Source of the DNA: Lyophyllum atratum
Lineage: Eukaryota; Basidiomycota; Agaricomycetes; Agaricales; Lyophyllaceae
Length of the DNA: 64,000 nucleotides
Assembly: GCA_014905825.1 (NCBI GenBank)
Contig: JACGCN010000055.1
Coordinates: 1-64,000, forward strand
Reading direction: 5' to 3'
Under the pieces are notes generated by a model that worked only from the letters and a program-made list of their open reading frames with translations, searched no databases and was not told the DNA's origin. The position numbers and the translations under genes were made by a program. This document shows positions 32,201 to 44,019 of this stretch, one piece after another; position 1 is the first letter of the stretch, and every line of letters starts with the position of its first letter.

Positions 32201-33341
32201 GCATAGTCGCTCGATTCATCTTCGCGTGTTTGTTTGACAAAATCAAGGTACACGTCTGTTACCAGATCATGGGTAATTGACTGATCTCGGTAGCCAGACA
32301 ATGCATCCGGATCTGAGAAGCACTGGAATGGAACTGTCCGCAATCCAATGTTACGACCTTTGAAGTACGTCAAGTACTCTATCCTTGCCTTCCCATATTC
32401 AAGGAGATGAAGTTCTGATACAAAATCATTTTGTTTAGCATACAGGTCAATGTGAAAAGCAAGATCTCATACGCTTAACGTGCTCAGCAATTCCGGCTGA
32501 GGTCGATTTTGGGCGAAGCTCAACAACAAGGTCAAACAACTCTCGAGAAACCGCGCAGCGACTCAAGAACATTGGTACGCCTCCTGGAATAACAGGTAAG
32601 TAAGTTTGGTAGTTGAGAAGCATTATTGGACTCACTCGGAATTTTCCAGTGCTCCCACCTTTGCCAAAAGACTTTGCTTGTTGCTGCAAAGCAGTACTCC
32701 AGCTTCTCGTCCGAACCCGGCTCCTGACGCGCCTTCGACTCCTTGCACATCTTGCATCGCAGCTGGTATCCGAGGGCTCTTTCTTCGCGACGGACTCCAT
32801 GAACGTCACGCGGTCCGGCACCCGTCCATCCATCCCAACGCGTGTCCGGCGACTCACACACTGGACAAGAATTTAACTGCCCGGGAAAATAGAACGGATG
32901 CACGATTGTGATCGGTACGAAGTAGGACGTCTCTGGTTCAATATATGGTGCCGGTTGGCGCTTCTGGATATCCAAATAAGACGGCGGCACGAAATAAGGG
33001 CCGAGCAATGGTATGTTTTTCTTCAAGCTTGGTGCAACCGTTCCAGGTTTGGCATTTCCATGGACGGAGGTCAAAGCGTGTACGAAGTCAACATACTCCA
33101 CAATGTTAGCTTCCCATCGAAGCTGTTGCAATTGCATATCGGTCATGTCTTTGCCTTTGGCCCACACATGAACCTTTTTATCGACCTGTAGCGGATAACA
33201 CGTCAGTTCTACTGTTTGATTGCGAAAAACCTTGACACGCACATTCGCCTTCCATTCCCTGTCAAATTTTGCAGCATGGTCTTTGGCAGTCAGTGTGCTT
33301 TTCAACGACGCTCTGACCAGCTCGGGTTCGAAGACGGACAT
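29233..33341 (-). CDS. DUF6729-like, DDE-type transposase gene
   Basis: Multi-exon minus-strand gene from the ATG at 33341 (MSVFEPELVR) to the stop at 29233. The first exon 33341-32636 carries a zinc-binding region (CPVCESPDTRWDGWTG ... LRCKMCKE) resembling DUF6729. A catalytic-core-like part follows over several exons, with ICLSFDNTFSS (Asp), LVADNCCTVRG (Asp), LLDVYHFLMR, VEVINGAKNPLRSLVAKD and SDGSRIEGSHKGWNSLQ (Glu). These are spaced as in an RNase-H-fold DDE transposase. The C-terminal part has an acidic/NLS linker, TTGVQSFFKARK, and a final domain with CTRCKVIMYPGP and GYIPPWPQPSGIFAKGTHF. All junctions I checked keep phase and I saw no stop or frameshift, so it could be functional. Known from recall as a transposon-derived Agaricomycete family. 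Element ends not found. Confidence 0.72.
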
Positions 33342-33829
33342 GGTGAAAGAGGGCAATAGGATATGTATGTCTTAGATTAGCCACGTATTACATTCTATTT
33401 CTTGGTCCGTCGGTGGGGTTCCCTAAATTGCGCCCACAGCGATCGTCTTCGCTACGCGTAGTATACTGCCAAGAGATGGTATATTTATACAAGGGTACAC
33501 ACAAAACGGAACATGGTTACGCTACAGAGGACGAATACAATTTGTGCTACATGTTGGAGTTCTGAGCGAGGTTCGGGCATCGGTGTCATGTCCCGTGCGT
33601 TACAAAAAGTCCTGTGGCCTGAAGCTAATGAGATGAATAGGCTACGTACGTGGTGGTGGTGGTCATCTAGTCACACTGCCCCGGCGGTCGCCGCGCACTT
33701 GGTGCTCGCATGTCAGAAGCCGCATCTGCAGAACACACGCTCTGCAATCTCTCCCTCGCTGACCTCACCCGTTGCAACAACTTCGACTCCTGGAGAGAAC
33801 ACCCGGGGTCCGCGCACCACTGGGAGGGT

Positions 33830-34460
33830 AGGGCTGCCCTTGTTCCTTGTCGTTCAAGAGGTCGAGACTTGGTGTAATGAATGAATTCGGGCGCATTCAA
33901 CGCGCGCGGTGACGACGCCGGTGAGGCTGGTGTGGTTTGGTCGTCGTCTTCGTGGTTTGTCTGGTGCGCAGGTAGGTCGCACTCAGCCGTCCTTGTTTGT
34001 CGTGTCGTTCGATAGGTCGAGACTCGGTGTAATAAATGATTTCGGGCGCGTTCGACGTGCGCGGTGACGACGCTGGCGAGGGTGGTGTGGTATGGTCGTG
34101 GGTATGGTCGTGGTGGTGGTTTGTCTGGTGCGCAGGTAGGCCGCACTCAGCCGTCCTTGTTTGTCGTGTCGTTCGATAGGTCGAGACTCGGTGTAATAAA
34201 TGATTTCGGGCGGCGCACGTCGAACGCCGGCGAGGCTGGTGTGGTATGGTCGTGGTGGTGGTTTGTCTGGTGTGCTGGCGGGTCGCACTCAGCCGTCCTT
34301 GTTCGTGGTTGTTCGAGAGATCGAGACTTGGTGTAATGAGTGATTTTGGGCGCGTTCGAACTTCGACGTGCGCGGTGATGACGCCGGCAAGGCTGGTGTT
34401 ATATGGTGGTGGTCATGGTTTGACTGGTGTGCTGGCGGGTCGCACTCAGCCGTGAACGCG
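33830..34460. repeat. Minisatellite, ~4 units of 140-162 bp
   Basis: GGTCGAGACTTGGTGTAAT or close variants recur at about 33861, 34017, 34179 and 34319. Each is followed by TTCGGGCG, a GTGGTGTGGTATGGTCG-type block, TTTGTCTGGTG and GCACTCAGCCGT. Units differ by substitutions and small indels. Long minus-strand frames across it are by-products of the repeat. Confidence 0.85.
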
Positions 34461-35098
34461 GGCATTGGATGGCCTCATAGGAAGGGATCTCGTACCAAAG
34501 AGAATCTCCCCACCGACTCTACCAGCCTTTCGAAGGCTTCGTGACTGAGAACGCAAGGCGCGTGAGCTAAGACTTGACGGTATGGCTGGAGGCCTTGACG
34601 GTATGGCTGGAGGCTGCGAATCCTGGATGGTCGCCGAGACGTGTTCGTGATGCTGTGGGAAGAGGAGACGCGTTGAGTTGTGTTTGAGGAATACCACTTG
34701 AGCCTCGGTGACGTCCCTGCCCACGTGGAATTTTGCACGTGCGCTAAATCGGTCGTTCGGTTTTAAAATCGGTCAGAAATCGGTCTTGGTCGGACGGCTT
34801 AGGTCATCTACCTAATTTGGATATCCCTCGGAATGGCGAAGCTGCCCCGGGTCTAGGGTCACCGTGGCACTGCAGTGGTGTGGCCGAGAACGCGTCGTGA
34901 TCACGTGAGGTTTCACGCGCGTCGCGACTCGGACTCCGACTCAGAATTCTGTCCCTGCCCTCGACATCCTCACTTCCGTACTTCGACCTCTGGCAGCGAG
35001 TTCATACAATTTTCCACCCTAAAGCGACATTATTTACTTGAATGATTCTCTAACAGGAATCAGTATCCGCTAAACGTTCGACACGTACTTCCATCGTC
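34461..35098. other. Intergenic, promoter side of the intact F-box gene
   Basis: Contains a short direct repeat GACGGTATGGCTGGAGGC twice near 34575-34612. Otherwise no feature seen. Presumed 5' region of the gene at 35099. Confidence 0.4.
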
Positions 35099-37122
35099 AT
35101 GGATCCGAATAACTCAACGGATAGCAAGCCACGCATCCTGCCGGTGCCTCAGGACGAGCTTATTGCTGCACAGCTGGACGAACTTTGTGAGAACCCACAT
35201 CTTCTTCTCAAATTGATGATCAGGCTCATCGTTCTATCTTCTACGTAGTGAAGGGTAGGGAATGGTCACGAACTTGGACTTGAACTGGCCTGACAGGCTG
35301 ATTCTCCCCTAAAGTTCCGATAATTCCCGAGGACCTTAAAGCCTACATAGAGTCAGAAGTCAAGAGGCGTAATACCAGATCGATGGGGACATCAACATAC
35401 TATGTGTGTCTGCTCGTGATATGCCCATGGACACGTCTAACCCAGTCAGTATAGGACAAAGTTATAAGCCAAGCTACCAATGTTACAGCTCTCCTACAAC
35501 GCGATGAAGGTTCGGATACCGAAAGCAATGTTCTTTCTTCTGTGATGAATCAGATGGCGGACGACATATCGAACAACAAGCATGATATTCTATCACTCCA
35601 GTTACAGGCGAACTCTATCCTCCGCGACATTGGGCGATTGAAGGTCAACGGTGAACAAATGCAAAAGCACTTGGACTTCTTCAGGTTCCACCGTTCGACG
35701 CTTCGGCGTCTTCCCGCAGAAGTGTTGGCGCATATATTCTCGTATCACGCGGACGAAAAAATTACACAGTCATTTCAACCTACGCTCCTCAGCGTCGTCC
35801 AAGTTTGTCGTTCGTGGAGAAGAGTAGGCCTTGGGCACGCAAGTCTCTGGAAGTCGCTTTCAATCGACAACAGTGATGTATATTACTTGGAACAGTTGGT
35901 CCAGCAGCTACCTGATCAGTGGTTCACCAAAGCTAAAGATCTTCCCCTGAGCTTCACTCTCAATGCCCCAGCAAAGGACGTTGTTTTCCCGGCTTTTTGT
36001 TCACAGCTTTTCGATCCGCTCATTCCCTTCTCACACCGCCTTTCAGGAATTCATCTTCGACTACGGGGTTATGACGCTCTCAGTGCCTTTTTCGATCTTC
36101 CCCGCGATACATTCCCATCACTACAGACACTCAGCCTCTTTTCCCGAGATGTTCATAGCAACGACCACGTATCCACAGAGCTGTTCACTTCGGTTCCCCA
36201 ACTTCGGAATGTTGTCCTCGATGTACCTCCAGTCCAGATTTCTGATCCTTCGGACTTCGTCTTCCCGTGGAACCAAGTGACATCGTTAGAGATCCTACAG
36301 AAGCTCGACGCCAGCGACTGGCTTGTCATTTTCTGCCAATGTGTCCGCCTTGAGGCAGGGCGCTTTACAGTCGGTAACATCCATGACATCCCACTCGCCT
36401 CTCTACCGCGACATGTCACGCTCGAGCACCTCGTGACGCTCACCATTTCATTTAAGCGTGCCCATCGGGAAATCGGGACTCTCCACGACTTCCACTTTCC
36501 TGCATTGCGAAAGCTTTGCTTCACCACAACAGGCTTTGCTCGTGTCGGCGGCCTCCTCCAAACATTCCGAGCTAGTTCTCTACAAATCCTTTCCCTGGTC
36601 CGCGTAGATATCGAGGCCGACTCTCTCGTGCTATTCCTTGCCTCGTGCGATTCTTTGGAGACGTTCATGATCGGATTCATGTCACCAGACTACGGATACG
36701 ATCAACACTACCAAGATAAAGTCTTCGAAGCTATTCGGAAGGCTGTTGGAAAGACGTTACCTCGCCCCGCGCTACCCAATCTCAAGTCATTCTCGGCTAG
36801 TGTTTGTGCAGAAGGCAGACCCGAAGACGGTTGGCCTGACCCAAACTACCGGCTTCCCGCCGCCCCGCTGGCTGATTTACTTCGACGGTGGTCTGGACAA
36901 TTGGAGGCTGTCACTATCTACGCACATGCTGAAGTTGAAAACGCCAGCTTCGCGAAGGATTTCCTGGCGGATCTTCGATCTCTCATCGAAGATTGTACCC
37001 ACGACGAGGTTCATTGTCCCTCGGGCTTCGACCTGAAGACCATGCCACTTGATACCGGATATGCTGATGGGTCGGAATTATTTGGAGATTGGCCCACTGG
37101 CGAGAACTTCGTAGAGTTTTAA
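35099..37122 (+). CDS. F-box-like protein with N-terminal coiled coil
   Basis: Three exons, 35099-35186, 35315-35403 and 35455-37122, fit in phase and give 614 residues. Likely substrate adaptor of an SCF ubiquitin ligase. Order: a short N-terminal region (MDPNNSTDSKPRILPVP), a coiled coil (DILSLQLQANSILRDI), the F-box-like motif LRRLPAEVLAHIFSY with VCRSWRRVGLGHASLWKSL, then a leucine-rich C-terminal half built of degenerate repeats (e.g. FPSLQTLSLFS, LQILSLVRVDIEADSL). It is the intact paralogue of the interrupted gene at 15811-18504, in the same orientation. The start is fixed by the shared exon-1 plan and by a one-base overhang at the first intron. Confidence 0.88.
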
Positions 37123-38350
37123 ATAAGCAGTCCCCTAGTCTCATAATGAATGCGCAGTCTGTATGCCTCGAGCCCAGATGTAATGGACGCTTATCAATTC
37201 ACCGTACCGTACCGAAGTATCATCATAGTCGTTCAGTCTATAACGCCGAAACGTATCAAGGACAGAAAGGAGCCCAAAACGTGACGCGCGTCGCGAACAG
37301 TACACCCTGGATGAAGATATGTGAACTTAATACATAGGATATACGTCCGCGCACCAGCCCGCAGCGGTGACGCCGGCGGTGACCCCCGCGTAAGCATAGA
37401 AGCGTCACCACTCGAAATATGTCTGAGCTGACAATGTATGCGAGCAAGCCGCCGAGCCGAAAAGCCGAGCTTCCTAAAGGAGAGAGCCGCGCCGAGCCTT
37501 CCCCAAACCGTAAAAACGCGCGCGCGCGCCCGGCTGCAGCAGATTATCTCTCGAAAACTTGGGAGCATCTCAATAAATCTCTTAGCATACTACCTAAGCA
37601 TAACATCCCAGATCTCGAGCTCAGAATATCAGTATTGGCCTCCCAAGTCAGTGGGTGGCGACACAGATCACACGGTGATCACGTGTCTGATCGAGCCCTT
37701 GGCGATTTCTGTTGACTTGTCACTTAGCCCGACCACTGCTCACAGGACTCGTCGACGACGGCAACGACAGGCACCCGAACACTGGGCGGACACGGCGACC
37801 TCTGAGCGTCCGCTCAGCTCAACGGCGACCACTTTAGAGCGGTGTCTCGATCTCGAGGTCGTTTCACGGCCTCCTTCGGCCTCCTTTTTCTGAAAGCAAC
37901 ACCCAGATGCGCCCTTGACACCTCATCCCATCCGCCGCCGCTGTTTTCAACCATCTACCATATTGTACACCAGTAATTCACTCTGTCCATCACGTATTCT
38001 CGCCTCCGTCGCGTCCTTTCACGTCATCACAAAGCCAAGTGCTCTCTCACGCGCGCGATCGTATTCCGAAGCAAATTTACGATAATTTTTGAGGTCTTCG
38101 AGCCCGTCAGTGGCTGTCTTTATGGCCCGTACATATTAACAGTCTGAATAGAGGTTTTTTACCCGAATTTTCCGCCCTTTCCGAGACTGTTAGAAGTTAG
38201 AACTTTAGCCTTCTGCTGAGGCCCGAGATAGACTCCTCACTGTACAGCTGCGCGCTATCCAATACACCATCCACGGACACTGCAACAGTGAGTCTCTAAT
38301 GAATATGTTCGGGGATATGGATGCACTACTGACCTTCCTTTTCTGGCAGA
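37123..38350. other. Intergenic, no supported gene
   Basis: Includes a CGCGCGCGCGCG run near 37517 and C/T-rich sequence before the next gene. Frames present are short and incoherent. Confidence 0.4.
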
Positions 38351-41300
38351 ATGTCGCGCAAGAAGCCAACGAAGCCAAAGACACCCGGCAATTGCCCGCT
38401 CGAAACCCCACCACGAAAGCGACAGCGCGTTGATTCGCGACGCGACGACTCAGATATAAACGGCACAGACTGCTCCTCGCTGTCTACACCGAATGGCGGG
38501 AACGACGCTAGTACGAGCGGTGGAGCACCAATCATAGAAGGCAAGTCACGCCTTTCCTCTTTCCATGTCTACTTCGAGGACTGATGCCAGTCATTTCAGA
38601 ACGTGGCTCTGTTCTCGATCTACCGCTTTCCTCACCTGAGCGAATGCGGTACTCGCTCCAGGCGCTCAACGACGAAACCCACGCGACATGCAACAAGGTT
38701 CTTGCTGCCGAGCAGGATGATAAGTCTACGGGCGGCTCATACATGCGCGCTCTCAACCGATACAAGATCTGGTGGTCCGCAGACCAGGCACGTGCCGTCT
38801 CTGAAGACCCTATGCGGAAGGAAATTCCAGCGCTTCCTATCACTGCAGCGAAGGCGGCGGCGTTTCTGTCGTACGAGTCAACACGACCAAAGGTACTGTT
38901 TCTTCTCTTTGATTTCTGTCTCCGGCTCATGTGTACATGCATGAAAACAGAGGAAGCAAGGAAGCAACACGGAAGTCCTCGGGACTCGTGTCGGCAGCTC
39001 TCAAATTTCGCAGGTCATCAATGGCCTTGAATATCACCGTCACCATCGCCAACACGAGTACCCAGACGACCCCGATGCACAGCGGGGCCTTCGGAGCGAC
39101 AAGCGCATCCGCGCATTCGAATCGGCCTCGAAACATAATGAACCAAAGCGTGCCGACAATGCGCAAGTCCTGAAAGCCGCAGGCACCTCATCTGGTAAGT
39201 CCTTTCATGTCGAAGCTGCTCTATTTGCTTACTGTGACTACCTTTCTCAGACACCTACACTCCAGACGAGCTGGCGAAGTGTGCATCATGGTGCCTGACC
39301 CATTTCTCAGGGCCCAAGCACACCTTCCTTGGACTCCGGGACCGCTCGCAGATGCTCGTCGGCTCGGCGACTGCATTCCGCGGGGAGAGCTCCAGGCAGC
39401 TACTTTGGTCTGACCTTTTCATGAAGATGGTCCCTATGCCCGATCTCGGGCCAGACGTGCATGTCCCTGTAAGTGACCTGTCTCTCTTTTCACATATAGC
39501 TGACTAACACCCATCACGCACCTGTACAGGCACTCGTTGCATTGGCCGATAATGGCAAGACCAACCAATCAGGACGTGTTGACGAATTCGGAGCCTTTCG
39601 CCACCGCCGCGTTGAGCTGTGCGCTGTCGGAAGCCTGGCCGGGTTATTTTTCGCGTACTTTCACATCCTCGGGATGCCGGTTCCCGATTTCAAGCCGGAT
39701 CTCACCGCAAATGGATTCGGAGAGTATGGGCGACGTTCTTGGTATAATTATCATGTATTCTCGACTACCATTCCAGAAAATGAGATGAGCTATGACGGTG
39801 AGCCCTCTCTATCACATGAACAAGGTCAAGACTCACTCCAGAGCTCTAATTTTTTCCACAGCACATCGAAATCGGGTCCTTAAGATCCACATGGCAAACC
39901 AGGTCTCTATTACGAAGGTCACCCATGCAACGCGGCCTTACGCCGCCCAAACATGTCGTTCAAACGGCGCAACCTCAGACGGCACGAAGGCTCTTGGCGG
40001 ATGGAGCGAGAACGGCTCATACCGCCAATGTTACGATCGTGCACTACCACTCGATGCGATCTTGGGTGCTGCTATGTTCAATGCACGCAAGCCCGAGACC
40101 TACTGCCTGCCTCGTGACTACCTCGGTATGTCTGCGTCTACTACCAGTAGTCTTTCTCCCTGACACCCTTTCCAGAGCCGCCCGCCGAACTCCTGTCCTT
40201 AATCTTTCCCTGGATTGAGGCTGCGGAATCCGCGCGAATTGAACATGAGGAGGCGAACATCAAGAACCGTGATATTGCGCTCCGGCAGTTTCTACTTCTT
40301 CTCACGTGGCTACGAACGGTCCTCCTCCAAGACGCAGCTGTCCTTTTCATCAACAATCCCCATGCCTCGATCTTCAAGTACGCGCCTCTTAATTCTCCTG
40401 CGTTCCACACCTTTGCGAGAACATCGACGGCTACTATTGCAGCGGCCGAGGAGAGAACTCGTCTCGCCCTTCAGAACCTTCCACAACAAATGGTGCAGAC
40501 CCTCGAGGGAGTTTTGACAGGGCATGCGTTACAGATGCAGCAGCTCCAGCATGCTCATCATGCTGAGCTTTCGATCATGAGGGACGAGGTGATTGAGATG
40601 AAGGGTGTCGTCAACTTGCTCGCCGGCTCGAAAAGGTCCCGAAATACGCGTAAGTCTCTTTATCTTTGATCTTACATCAACCTCTAACAATATCGTCAAC
40701 TCTCTTAGGTCCCGGGATACGGGCTCCGCTCTCGCTCACCGTAGCGCCCGCTTCGTCGGCACCACTCTCAGCCGTCGCGGCAGCTGTCAATGTGGTACCT
40801 GCTCCTTTTCAGACCACAGCTTCCTCTGGAGTAACGCACTCACCTCCCCATTCGACGAGCCCCTCCCCGTTCTGCACTGCACTGCAGCCTCTGCCACGGC
40901 CTCCGTCTCCACCACAGTTCCAGACGTCTCTCCCACGACCCCTGCCGCAGCCACAGTCTCCGTTGCACTTCCAGACATCTCTTCCAGCAACACCGAGTGA
41001 TCCAGACGTGAAGTGGGCCGCACTAGTCCAGCGCTTCGGAGAGACCCAGCTGAGGCTCCATTTTCCGGAATGGATCAACGGGGAATGGCTCCCACACTAC
41101 AAGTACAAAGCACTGCCAGCAATCACCGACATCTGGGCTGAGTGGACCGTGGGTTGGGAGGGTTACATACCTGTCCGTGTTCTCCAGGAGGTGTGGGATG
41201 CTCGATGGCGCAGGAATGTCCACTCGCAACGTACTGAGCATGGCCGCCGCAAGAAGATCATCAGCCTGATCACCGAGCTTTCCGAGAAGCCTAACTGGGG

Positions 41301-41424
41301 TGTGAAGCTAGCCCTTCGGTTCATTGCGGAGAAGTACGAACCAAGGTACAAGCCACGAGCGTTTATAGACTACCTCACCTCTAATCATGCAACTGTCATT
41401 GCTGCCGCCGCCTCGTACCCTTAG
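38351..41424 (+). CDS. Crypton-like tyrosine recombinase (Ndc10_II type)
   Basis: Eight exons fit in phase: 38351-38540, 38600-38892, 38951-39194, 39251-39468, 39530-39797, 39862-40125, 40176-40649 and 40709-41424, giving 888 residues. The first intron is GC-AG (GGCAAGT donor). The N-terminus is basic (PRKRQRVDSRR). The middle part resembles Ndc10_II/Crypton recombinases, with FRHRRVELCAVGSLAGL upstream, THATR (H426, R429), GGW (W452) and a CY (Y462) as the candidate nucleophile. That is the tyrosine-recombinase H-x-x-R ... W ... Y pattern. A coiled coil lies at the end of exon 7. A Pro-rich linker leads to a C-terminal DNA-binding-like domain (WINGEWLPHYKYKALP, HGRRKKIISLITEL) similar in layout to GCR1_C. 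Cryptons move by recombination and lack TIRs. No lesion is seen. Confidence 0.8.
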
Positions 41425-41454
41425 ATATTTAATCCTAGTATGAGTTTTTCGTAG

Positions 41455-43027
41455 TTAATGATCTTTCTCCCAACCTACAAGATATCTAAGTAGTCCTCGT
41501 GCCCCCCCGCAGGACTCACTATCTGATTCCGCAAGAACTTCAACGACCTCAGGTGCTTCACGATTTCCACCGGGACCAAAGAGGTTAGCGAGCCGGACAC
41601 CATTCTCAGCTTCTGCAAGGGATGTCGTTCCGATGTTAAGAGCCTTCGCAATGACTTTCTTCTTGATCTTTTTTGTTCCCTTGAATCGCACCAGAAGTTA
41701 GCTTCAACAAAGAAGATACGCATCAGAGAAACCCTTGCCTGTATCCCTGATGTCTTTCGAAAATATTCCGCCGAAAACGAAGCGATGAATCTCCACGAAT
41801 TGACCACTCCTGTGTTCTGCTGGACGCGTCCTTGATTGTTTACATAGTCGCTATACCCTGGCCGTTCAGTGGCCCTCGACTGCAGCCACGCAACCTCGTC
41901 CTCCGCGCACTGTCTTCTCCTTTTTTTCGCAGCCTTGACATGCTTCCTCCCTTGTTCGAGTGGCTTGAAATCTTTGCTATTGACGTCATATGACTCGGTT
42001 TCCGATTCTGGCTCACTTTCGGAGGGTGCTGTATAGCGTTTACGCCCGCGGGGTACATGTGAAATTCCAGCCTAGGTACAACGCTTATAGTAAGTGCATG
42101 CTCAAATGCAATGTCCTGGCACATGGGCACCCCTACCTGCTCGACAAATAACTTGAGGAGATTGTCGTTAGGGACACTGATTGTAACTGGCCGGAGGACT
42201 GCCTCTTCAAGCTTTTCATTGTCCCTTGAGGTCGTTGCAAAATATTGCCGATATTCACTGTCCACGGGATCGGGGATGGCCACTCTAACAGCACCTGTTC
42301 TGCGTTAGTAAATTGTTCCGAATTTGAGCAGCATTGATATGGCGTACCGTGAAGTGCACTGCAGGATCCTTGTAGCTGAGTTATTAGTTCCTTGGCACTT
42401 GCAAGCCAGTACCCGGCTCGAGCACCTTCAGTAGCTTGAATCCGCGCCAACAGAACCGTTTCGACCGACTTTGCGGGTAGATGCGAGGATCGAAAATCAT
42501 TGATCATCAGTCTCACACTCTTTATCTGAGGACTGATAGTCAAGGGTCAATCGGACATTATTGAAGTAAATGCGACTCACCTCTGCTGGTGGCGTTGCAG
42601 AGGGACTTCTAGTACCGGACTCCTGTGTGCGTATAGCCTCAGAGGCATCTTGATTGCCGATGGTGAAAGCTGATGCTGCCCCCGACATGTTTTGATCATC
42701 CGGTGCCGGAGGATCGTCGACTTCATGTGCCGGAGGATCGTCGACTTCATGTGCAGCAGTCGAGACCAAAGTGGCCGGCTTTGTGAACTTGTAGGCTGGA
42801 TCTAGTAAAACCTCTACTATTCTCCCCTTCTTGGTATGCGAGCCATCATGAAAACGTGCATCAGGCCAACAAGCCTTTTGGCGTTTAACTAATTTGATAA
42901 GAGCGGGCTTTAAGAGGCCCGCCCTGGAGTCGGGATCGGTTTACTTTCTGCTCAAGATCATAGACTAGATTTCAACTCACAGATCTTCTTTGGTGTAAGC
43001 CTGCTCCCCATCCAATATGCTTGTCAT
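41455..43027 (-). CDS. Unknown Agaricomycete protein, convergent with the recombinase
   Basis: Starts at the ATG at 43027 (MTSILDGEQAYTKEDL). Exons 43027-42981, about 42923-42581, 42525-42348 and 42294-42137, then a last exon from about 42071. Early part: ALIKLVKRQKACWPDARFHD and HTKKGRIVEVLLDP, perhaps a SAP-like or DNA-binding region, but not recognised. A short tandem repeat (HEVDDPPA twice) follows. Later come SVRLMINDFRSSHLPAKS, an acidic stretch (SESEPESETES), a basic stretch (AAKKRRRQ) and WLQSRATERPGYSDY. The C-terminus may be frameshifted: the plausible frame FKGTKKIKKKVIAKALNIG (stop at 41455) cannot be joined cleanly. It ends 30 bases from the recombinase stop, tail to tail. Confidence 0.55.
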
Positions 43028-43104
43028 CGTGTTAGGCAGTAAGTGGTGCTCAGTGATGGTTCTGGTCCAAGACTCAGCTCAGATGTTTCTGCTGCCAGAG
43101 TGAG

Positions 43105-43410
43105 ACAGTCCCTATAAAATGTTCCGGCTGAAAGAATTGAAATGAACATGTTTTGTCTGGCCGTTATCATCCAACCGTAAGGAATGTACAAATTCGGACT
43201 GAAAGATTTCATTTTTCATGCATCCATCCGGCCGAAAGAAAAGGACATTCACAGAACAGTCCTTATAAGATGTTCCGGCTGAAAGAATTGAAATGAACAT
43301 GTTTTGTCCGGCCGTTATCATCCAACCATAAGGAATGTACAAATTCGGACTGAAAGATTTCATTCATGCATCCATCCGGCCGAAAGAAAAGGACGTTCAC
43401 AGAAGTGTAA
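43105..43410. repeat. Tandem direct duplication, 2 x ~150 bp
   Basis: GATGTTCCGGCTGAAAGAAT-type sequence followed by GAAATGAACATGTTTTGTC, GGCCGTTATCATCCAACC, AAGGAATGTACAAATTCGG and CATCCATCCGGCCGAAAG appears at 43111-43257 and again at 43258-43404. The copies differ by a few bases and a short indel. Confidence 0.9.
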
Positions 43411-43660
43411 GACTTTACGGCTGAAAGCAATTTACTCACTGTTTCCAGCTGAAAGGATTGCTTTAAATTTAAGCTTACGGCCGCAAGGATTTTCAAATGG
43501 AAGGACTGAATGAATCTTTTTGGTGCCAAGGCTTACGGCCGCAAGGACCTTCGACCGCAACGACTGAACAGAATAAATCTTGCGGCCGTAAGGATTTGGT
43601 AAGTATCTCAAAAATAACAATATTCCTCACGGCCGAAAGGAAAGTAAACTTCAAAATTTT
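43105..43660. repeat. Array of short CGGCCG/CGGCTG-NAAGGA motifs
   Basis: About a dozen variants of CGGCYGNAAGGA occur at 15-60-base spacing, for example CGGCTGAAAGAA, CGGCCGAAAGAA, CAGCTGAAAGGA, CGGCCGCAAGGA (twice), CGGCCGTAAGGA and CGGCCGAAAGGA. The arrangement resembles the multiple transposase-binding sites at some transposon ends, but its owner is unknown. Confidence 0.75.
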
Positions 43661-44019
43661 TATTGATACTGGACCCGTGAGATGGTCATAACGTGCGTTT
43701 CCCTTAGAGGAGTGGAAACGAGCGAAGTTAAAAACCTTCCGGTCGTGGCCAGAACGGACGAGCGGAAGGTGCATTTAGCCCGCGTCACCAGGCCAGGCTG
43801 ACTTGCGGGAAATATACATCACGTGTGGTGAGCACCGCCCGTCAACACGGTGACTGGTGCGCTCAACATACATAAGGAACTAGCCATAGACACTCCCAGG
43901 CCCATTGGCCCAAGCCCCTCCGCCGCATCCGGCCCCTCCCTTGCATGCTCCCCGCCCGCAAGCACGCGCCGCGAGGCCCGCCCGCCATGCACCGCTGCCG
44001 GAATTCTCCCTCTGCAAGT

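Noticed and set aside
33667..34288. Minus-strand Arg/Pro-rich frames
   Set aside because: They follow the minisatellite units and repeat with them; by-product of the array.
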